Part shown: one piece after another, positions 59,978 through 64,000 of the stretch
Layout: each line of letters begins with the position of its first letter
Numbering within the stretch: the stretch's first letter is position 1
NCBI RefSeq assembly: GCF_031582905.1
Contig: NZ_CP133990.1
Coordinates: 2,790,001-2,854,000, forward strand
Length of the DNA stretch: 64,000 bases
Source: Pengzhenrongella sp031582905
GTDB lineage: Bacteria > Actinomycetota > Actinomycetes > Actinomycetales > Cellulomonadaceae
Reading direction: 5' to 3'
Translations under genes and position numbers: made by a program
Notes under the pieces: model-generated
Told to the model about the DNA's origin: nothing
Seen by the model: only the letters and a program-made list of their open reading frames with translations
The model's database searches: none

Positions 59978-60944
59978 GAGCCCAGGGTACGGCGGCCTGC
60001 CGGACCGCCCGGGGCCGGGGGCCGCTCCCCGCCGGTGCGCGGTCGGCCGCGGCGACGACGGCCAGGGCGCGCTCGACCAGGTCCGGGTCCCGCGCGTCGA
60101 GCCAGTGGACCCGCGGGTCCCGCCCGAACCACGTCATCTGCTTGCGTGCGAGCCGCCGGGTGCCGGCGACGACGGCGTCGCGCGCACCCGCCTCGTCCAC
60201 CTCGCCGCGGACGAGGGCGAGCACCTCGGCGTAGCCGACCGCTCGCGCCGCGGTGCGGCCCATGCCCTGGGCCACGAGCCCGAGCGCCTCGGCGACCAGG
60301 CCCTGCTCCCACATCACCTCGACGCGCGCCTCGATCCGGGCGTCGAGCACCGCGCGGTCGCAGTCCAGCCCGATCTGGACGGCCGGCACCTCGTACTCCT
60401 GCTCGGGCAGGTTCGCGGTGTACGGCCGGCCGGTGATCTCGATGACCTCGAGCGCCCGCACGATCCGGCGCGTGTTCGCCGGCCCGATCGCGATCGCGGC
60501 CGCGGGGTCGAGACGCGCGAGCTCGTCGTGCAGGTGCCGGGTGCCGTGCCGCTCCGCGCGCTCCTCGAGGCGCGCGCGGACGCCGGCGTCGGTCCCCGGG
60601 AACTCGAGCCGGTCCAGCAGCGCGCGCACGTACAGCCCCGACCCGCCGACGACGACGCCGCGCCGGCCCCGTCCGGCGATCGCCGCGAGGTCCGCGCGGC
60701 CGTCGGTCTGGTAGCGCGCGACCGAGGCGTCCTCGCTCACGTCCAGCACGTCGAGCTGGTGGTGCGGGATCCCGCGGCGCTGCTCCACCGGGAGCTTCGC
60801 GGTGCCGATGTCCATCCCGCGGTAGAGCTGCATCGCGTCCGCGTTGACCACCTCGCCCCCGAGTCGCTCGGCCAGGGCGAGACCGAGGTCGGACTTACCG
60901 GTCGCAGTGGGGCCGACGACGGCGACCACGGGCGGCGTGGTCAC
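59974..60944 (-). CDS. miaA: tRNA dimethylallyltransferase (3' frame break near 60040)
   Basis: Adds the dimethylallyl group to A37 of tRNAs reading UNN codons. It has the P-loop VVGPTATGKSDLGLALAERL, NADAMQLYRGMDIGTAK, GIPHHQLDVLDV, GGSGLYVRALLDRLEFPG, VEVMWEQGLVAEALGL and the zinc-like tail QMTWFGRDPRVHWLDA. The tail frame runs on past dapF. One restored base at 60036-60042 ends the protein in GRRTLGS with TGA at 59974, overlapping dapF, 323 residues. The GTG start overlaps the stop of the upstream gene. Confidence 0.95.
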
Positions 60945-61711
60945 CGGGTGCTCCAGGTGACCACGGCGAGGGTCACACCGAACGGCGACCCCGTGTGCGT
61001 GACAGCCGCGGTCACCGCGGTGCGCGGCCCGACCCCGCCCATCGCGACCTGCCACGGCGCCCACGCGGTCACGGTGAGCTCGCGCGCCAGGTCGGGTGCC
61101 ATCGTGGCGAGCCGGCGGCGGGCCTCGGGACCGGCGTCGGCGAGGTCGGCGAGCATCCCGCCGTCGACCGCGACGGCGCGGGGGTCCTCGGCGAGCGCCG
61201 CGTCCGGGCCGCGGCGCGCGCTGAGCGATCCCGCGACGAGGACGGCGACGCGCTCGGGCCCGGCCGTGACACCGGCACCGAGGGCGGCGAGCTCGGCGGC
61301 CCTGCCGTCGGCGCGGGTGATCGCGTCGTCACCCGGCGGGGCGGCCTCGACGAGCGTCACCGGTCCGCTCCACCCGGCGTGGGCCAGCAGCAGCAGGGCG
61401 ACCGCGGCCGCGGGTGCGTCGACGGCGGTGGGGGTCACGCCGGGGTGGGTGCCCGGGTCGACACCGGGGGCCGTCCAGCCGAGGGCGGCGTCGTCGAGCC
61501 CGGCGCCGGCGAGCGTCGGGGCGAACGGGCCGGGGCGCATCCGGTCGGCGTCGCTGGACGCGACCACGACGACGCGCGCGGGCCCACTCGCGACCAGCGC
61601 GCGCACGGCGTCCACCGCGGCCGCCCGGGCGTCGGCGAGGACCTCGGTGGCGCCGGCGGCGCCGGGGACGAGGAGGGCGGAGTCGGGCACGAGGGTGGCG
61701 GAGTCGAGCAC
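60941..61711 (-). CDS. Class III extradiol-dioxygenase-like protein of the miaA-dapF operon
   Basis: A 256-residue protein with the fold-level look of LigB-type class III extradiol dioxygenases: ALLVPGAAG near the N-terminus, RVVVVASSDADRM, VALLVAGSLSARRG, and AWAPWQVAMGGVG. The metal-ligand histidines usually needed are not evident, so it may have lost dioxygenase activity. A homologue lies at the same place in M. tuberculosis (Rv2728c, next to miaA). Start uncertain (61711 or 61738, both GTG). It is translationally coupled to miaA. Confidence 0.75.
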   Translation of the reverse strand: MLDSATLVPDSALLVPGAAGATEVLADARAAAVDAVRALVASGPARVVVVASSDADRMRPGPFAPTLAGAGLDDAALGWTAPGVDPGTHPGVTPTAVDAPAAAVALLLLAHAGWSGPVTLVEAAPPGDDAITRADGRAAELAALGAGVTAGPERVAVLVAGSLSARRGPDAALAEDPRAVAVDGGMLADLADAGPEARRRLATMAPDLARELTVTAWAPWQVAMGGVGPRTAVTAAVTHTGSPFGVTLAVVTWSTR

Positions 61712-61851
61712 CCGCCGACGGTAGCCGGTGCGACCCACCCGGACGGACCACCGCGCGATGCCGGCGGGTGGGGCGGGCGCATAGGGCCGGCGGGGGGGCC
61801 GGTGCGCGGGGCGGGCCGTCGGCCCCGCCCGGGCGGGGGTACTGTGCGGCG

Positions 61852-62478
61852 ATGGGCTTCCACTGGGGCGGTCGCCGGGGCTGGTGGGCCGGACGTGACC
61901 CCGACCGCCGTGACGACACCGGCGCGGACCTCAGCGACGGCGAGCTGCAGGCCCGGGTCGAGGACCTCCTGGCGCGCGAGCTCGGGGCGCAGCCGCTGCC
62001 CGCCGACGGCTCCTCCGACCCGCTGCCCGCCCAGGACGACGACGGCATCCCGTGGCCGCTGACCGTCGGTCGCATCGTCGAGTGGTTCGAGGACAACGGC
62101 TTCAGCTACTTCATCGACAACGACGGCGACCTCGGCGGGCTGTGGCGCGGCCGGCTGTTCTACTTCTTCCTCTTCGGTGACCGCTCGGAGATCCTCCAGG
62201 TGCGCGGGCAGTGGAACCGCGAGGTCTCCATCGAGCGGCTGCCGGAGGTGCTCGAGATGTGCAACGAGTGGAACGCCGACCGCATCTGGCCCAAGGCGTA
62301 CGTCCGGGTGCGCGACAACGGGATGGTGCACGTCGTCGCGGAGGTCGCGACCGACCTGGAGCACGGTGTGACCGACGCGCAGCTCGGTCAGCTGCTGCAC
62401 TGCGGGCTGAGCACCGGCAGCATGCTGTTCGACGGGATGGACGAGATGTACCCCGACCCCGCGGCGGCCGCGCCGTGA
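61852..62478 (+). CDS. YbjN-like protein, paralogue 1
   Basis: A 208-residue cytoplasmic protein with a Trp/Gly-rich N-terminus (FHWGGRRGWWAGRDPDRRD) and a YbjN domain (IVEWFEDNGFSYFIDNDGDL, EMCNEWNADRIWPKAYVRV, VAEVATDLEHGVTDAQLGQL). YbjN folds resemble type III secretion chaperones, and in E. coli YbjN influences motility and stress. No strong ribosome site is seen before the ATG. It is coupled to the next gene by GTGA. Confidence 0.8.
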   Translation: MGFHWGGRRGWWAGRDPDRRDDTGADLSDGELQARVEDLLARELGAQPLPADGSSDPLPAQDDDGIPWPLTVGRIVEWFEDNGFSYFIDNDGDLGGLWRGRLFYFFLFGDRSEILQVRGQWNREVSIERLPEVLEMCNEWNADRIWPKAYVRVRDNGMVHVVAEVATDLEHGVTDAQLGQLLHCGLSTGSMLFDGMDEMYPDPAAAAP

Positions 62479-62984
62479 GCCCCGAGGCGCTGTCCGGCTG
62501 GATCCAGCGGATGCTCGGCAACGCCCGGCCCAAGCCGGCCGAGAAGCCCGTGGTCCGTGAGCGGGCGACCCCGGTGACCCGGGACCGGGTCGCGACCTAC
62601 CTCCTGAGCCGGGGCTACCGCTTCCTGCTCGACGACGACGGCGACCTCACCGGAACCTGGGACGGCAGCCGGTTCTGGTTCCTCCTGCTCGGCGAGCGCG
62701 GGGAGATCCTGCAGGTCCGCGGCCGGTGGCACCGGACGCTGCCGACGACCCGGCGGACGGCGGTGCTGCTCGCGGTCAACGACTGGAACCGCGAGCGCAT
62801 CTGGCCGAAGGTCTACGCCCGGGAGGAGGACGGCGAGCTCGCGCTGTACAGCGAGGTGTCCGTCGACCTGGAGCACGGGGCGACCAGCACCCAGCTCGCG
62901 CAGCTCGTGGCGTGCGGCCTCGGCACCGGCGTGCAGATGTTCGGGGTGCTCGACACGCTGCTGCCGGACGGGCTCGAGGGCTGA
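62475..62984 (+). CDS. YbjN-like protein, paralogue 2
   Basis: A 169-residue paralogue of the preceding gene: VATYLLSRGYRFLLDDDGDL, VNDWNRERIWPKVYAREEDG and VSVDLEHGATSTQLAQLVAC align with it. The shared DGDL, RIWPK and VDLEHG segments suggest an old duplication. The GTG overlaps the first gene's stop and the convergent miaB ends 9 bases away. Function unknown; the pair may form a heterodimer. Confidence 0.8.
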   Translation: MSPEALSGWIQRMLGNARPKPAEKPVVRERATPVTRDRVATYLLSRGYRFLLDDDGDLTGTWDGSRFWFLLLGERGEILQVRGRWHRTLPTTRRTAVLLAVNDWNRERIWPKVYAREEDGELALYSEVSVDLEHGATSTQLAQLVACGLGTGVQMFGVLDTLLPDGLEG

Positions 62985-62993
62985 CTCGGCGAC

Positions 62994-64000
62994 TCAGGCC
63001 GTGCGCAGGGTGGGCAGCCCGAGGACGACCGGTCCGCCGGTGGCCGCGCTCGCGGCCCCCGCGTGGCCGTGCCCGCCGTGGCCGTGCACGCCGTGGCCGT
63101 GCACGCCGTGCCCGTGCTCGTCGCCGCCCGGCAGCCCGGCACGGGCCCGCTCACGCGCCGCCCAGGCGTCCCCCGCACGGGTCCGGCGGACCGCGAAGGG
63201 TCCGCCCGCGAGCGCGGAGTCGGCGACGAGGTGGTGCGGTGCGCCGTGCGTCACGGCGACCGTGACGAGGTCGCCCGGCCGGGGCAGGCGCGGGTCGACG
63301 TCGGGCCCGAGGCGCGGGTCGACGGCGCCGTCCGCCGGGTCGCGGTGCGCGGGCCCGGTCACGTCCGCGGGCAGCGCGAAGTGCACGAGGCGGTTGTCCG
63401 CGGCGCGCCCGGAGACACGCAGCGACGCACCGTCCTTGCGGCCGTCGCTGTCGGCGACGAGGACCTCGACGACCCGTCCGGTCTGGGCGACGTTCTCCTC
63501 GAGCGAGATCCGCTCCTGCAGCGCCTGGAGCCGCTCGTAGCGCTCCTGCACCACGGCCTTGGGCAGCTGGTCGGGCAGGTCGGCCGCCGGCGTGCCCGGC
63601 CGGGGCGAGTACTGGAAGGTGAACGCGGAGGAGAACCGGGAGGCCTCGACGACGCGGAGGGTCTCGGCGAAGTCCTCCTCGGTCTCCCCGGGGAAGCCGA
63701 CGATGATGTCGGTCGTGATGGCGGCGTCGGGCATCGCCGTCCGCACCCGGTCCAGGATCCCGAGGAACCGCTCGGCGCGGTAGGAGCGGCGCATCGCGCG
63801 CAGCACGCGGTCCGAGCCGGACTGCAGCGGCATGTGCAGCTGCGGCATGACGTTCGGGGTGGCGGCCATCGCCTCGATGACGTCGTCGGTGAACGCGGCC
63901 GGGTGCGGGCTGGTGAAGCGGACCCGCTCCAGGCCGTCGATGGTCCCGCAGGCGCGCAGCAGCTTGGCGAAGGCCCCGCGGTCGCCGAACTCGACGCCGT
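62994..64000 (-). CDS. miaB: tRNA-2-methylthio-N6-dimethylallyladenosine synthase MiaB, 3' part
   Basis: A radical-SAM methylthiotransferase that modifies i6A37 made by MiaA. Only the C-terminal 335 residues are present; the gene runs off the right edge, and the radical-SAM CxxxCxxC is not in the window. The visible part has RFTSPHPAAFTDDVIEAMA, PQLHMPLQSGSDRVLRAMRR, TTDIIVGFPGETEEDFAETL and FQYSPRPGTPA, then a TRAM domain (LEENVAQTGRVVEVLVADSD). The end is unusual: after GLPGGDEHG comes a His/Gly/Val repeat (GHGVHGHGVHGHGGHGHAG) absent from the standard enzyme. Confidence 0.94.
   Translation of the reverse strand, partial: GVEFGDRGAFAKLLRACGTIDGLERVRFTSPHPAAFTDDVIEAMAATPNVMPQLHMPLQSGSDRVLRAMRRSYRAERFLGILDRVRTAMPDAAITTDIIVGFPGETEEDFAETLRVVEASRFSSAFTFQYSPRPGTPAADLPDQLPKAVVQERYERLQALQERISLEENVAQTGRVVEVLVADSDGRKDGASLRVSGRAADNRLVHFALPADVTGPAHRDPADGAVDPRLGPDVDPRLPRPGDLVTVAVTHGAPHHLVADSALAGGPFAVRRTRAGDAWAARERARAGLPGGDEHGHGVHGHGVHGHGGHGHAGAASAATGGPVVLGLPTLRTA
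63062..63120. repeat. 15-bp repeats encoding a His/Gly tail in miaB
   Basis: Imperfect 15-bp units (GCCGTGCACGCCGTG) repeat about three times and encode HGHGV/HGHGG pentapeptides in the C-terminal region of MiaB. Confidence 0.75.

Noticed and set aside
63062..63120. CRISPR-like or minisatellite array
   Set aside because: The units are in frame within miaB, have no spacers and code for His/Gly residues. The repeats at 54465 are likewise coding.

Overview
This 64 kb window is chromosomal core DNA from a very GC-rich actinobacterium. A Cellulomonas-like member of the Micrococcales is the best guess. This is an inference from the wag31-sepF-yggT-pgeF tail on a division cluster that lacks ftsA, a TCGAAC-N4-GTTCGA type SOS box, a deazaflavin-type PPOX oxidoreductase, and pervasive 4-base ATGA/GTGA stop-start overlaps. 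No tRNA, rRNA, insertion sequence, prophage or CRISPR array was seen.

Layout. 1-4268 (+): the end of a sugar-binding lipoprotein gene, two permeases and a GH13 alpha-glucosidase, forming an oligosaccharide uptake operon without its own ATPase. 4365-29705 (-): one long division and cell-wall cluster, mraZ-rsmH-ftsL-ftsI-murE-murF-mraY-murD-ftsW-murG-murC-ftsQ-ftsZ-pgeF-sepF-yggT-wag31. It continues into a DksA/TraR-type zinc finger gene, lspA, rluD, dnaE and a PPOX gene. A triple 10-bp MraZ operator overlaps the promoter at its head. 30089-34639 (+): a MoxR-DUF58-transglutaminase operon. 34888-37070 (-): DUF3040 and a LexA-controlled gene in which a HEPN-like module reads into DNA polymerase IV. 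37145-38012 (+): a spermidine-synthase-like gene. 38132-43035 (-): a cold-shock protein, a PAC2 protein, and a three-gene signalling operon (response-regulator/PP2C phosphatase, CHASE3 histidine kinase, single-domain receiver). 43173-50105: a HelR/HelD-like RNA polymerase motor, serA, a DUF5302 protein, an aldo/keto reductase and an acyl-CoA ligase behind a perfect palindrome. 50113-52236: nrdR, a LysM division-inhibitor candidate, and divergent lexA, with three SOS boxes between the last two. 52341-64000: a low-complexity protein, ldh, a DinG-like helicase, hflX, an RsmC-like methyltransferase, a thioredoxin, dapF, miaA, a dioxygenase-fold orphan, two YbjN-like paralogues and the 3' part of miaB. 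The lexA/divS/nrdR and hflX/dapF/miaA/miaB order matches the known M. tuberculosis Rv2718c-Rv2733c region.

Frameshifts. About 25 reading-frame breaks occur. Most behave as loss of one base in a short G or C run, and many lie in genes that must be functional (dnaE, lspA, wag31, ftsQ, ftsW, murD, murF, ftsI, rsmH, miaA). Restoring one base normally recovers a family-length protein, often ending exactly at the ATGA/GTGA overlap with the next gene. The most economical reading is indel error in the sequence. Such genes are annotated as single CDS spanning both frames, with the break position given.

Themes. (1) Envelope growth and division: Lipid II synthesis, the septal synthase, FtsZ, SepF and Wag31, with MraZ feedback at the top. 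(2) SOS response: LexA, a LysM division brake and a lesion-bypass polymerase, tied together by four LexA-type boxes. (3) Translation and RNA maturation: RluD, RsmH, MiaA, MiaB, HflX, an RsmC-like enzyme.
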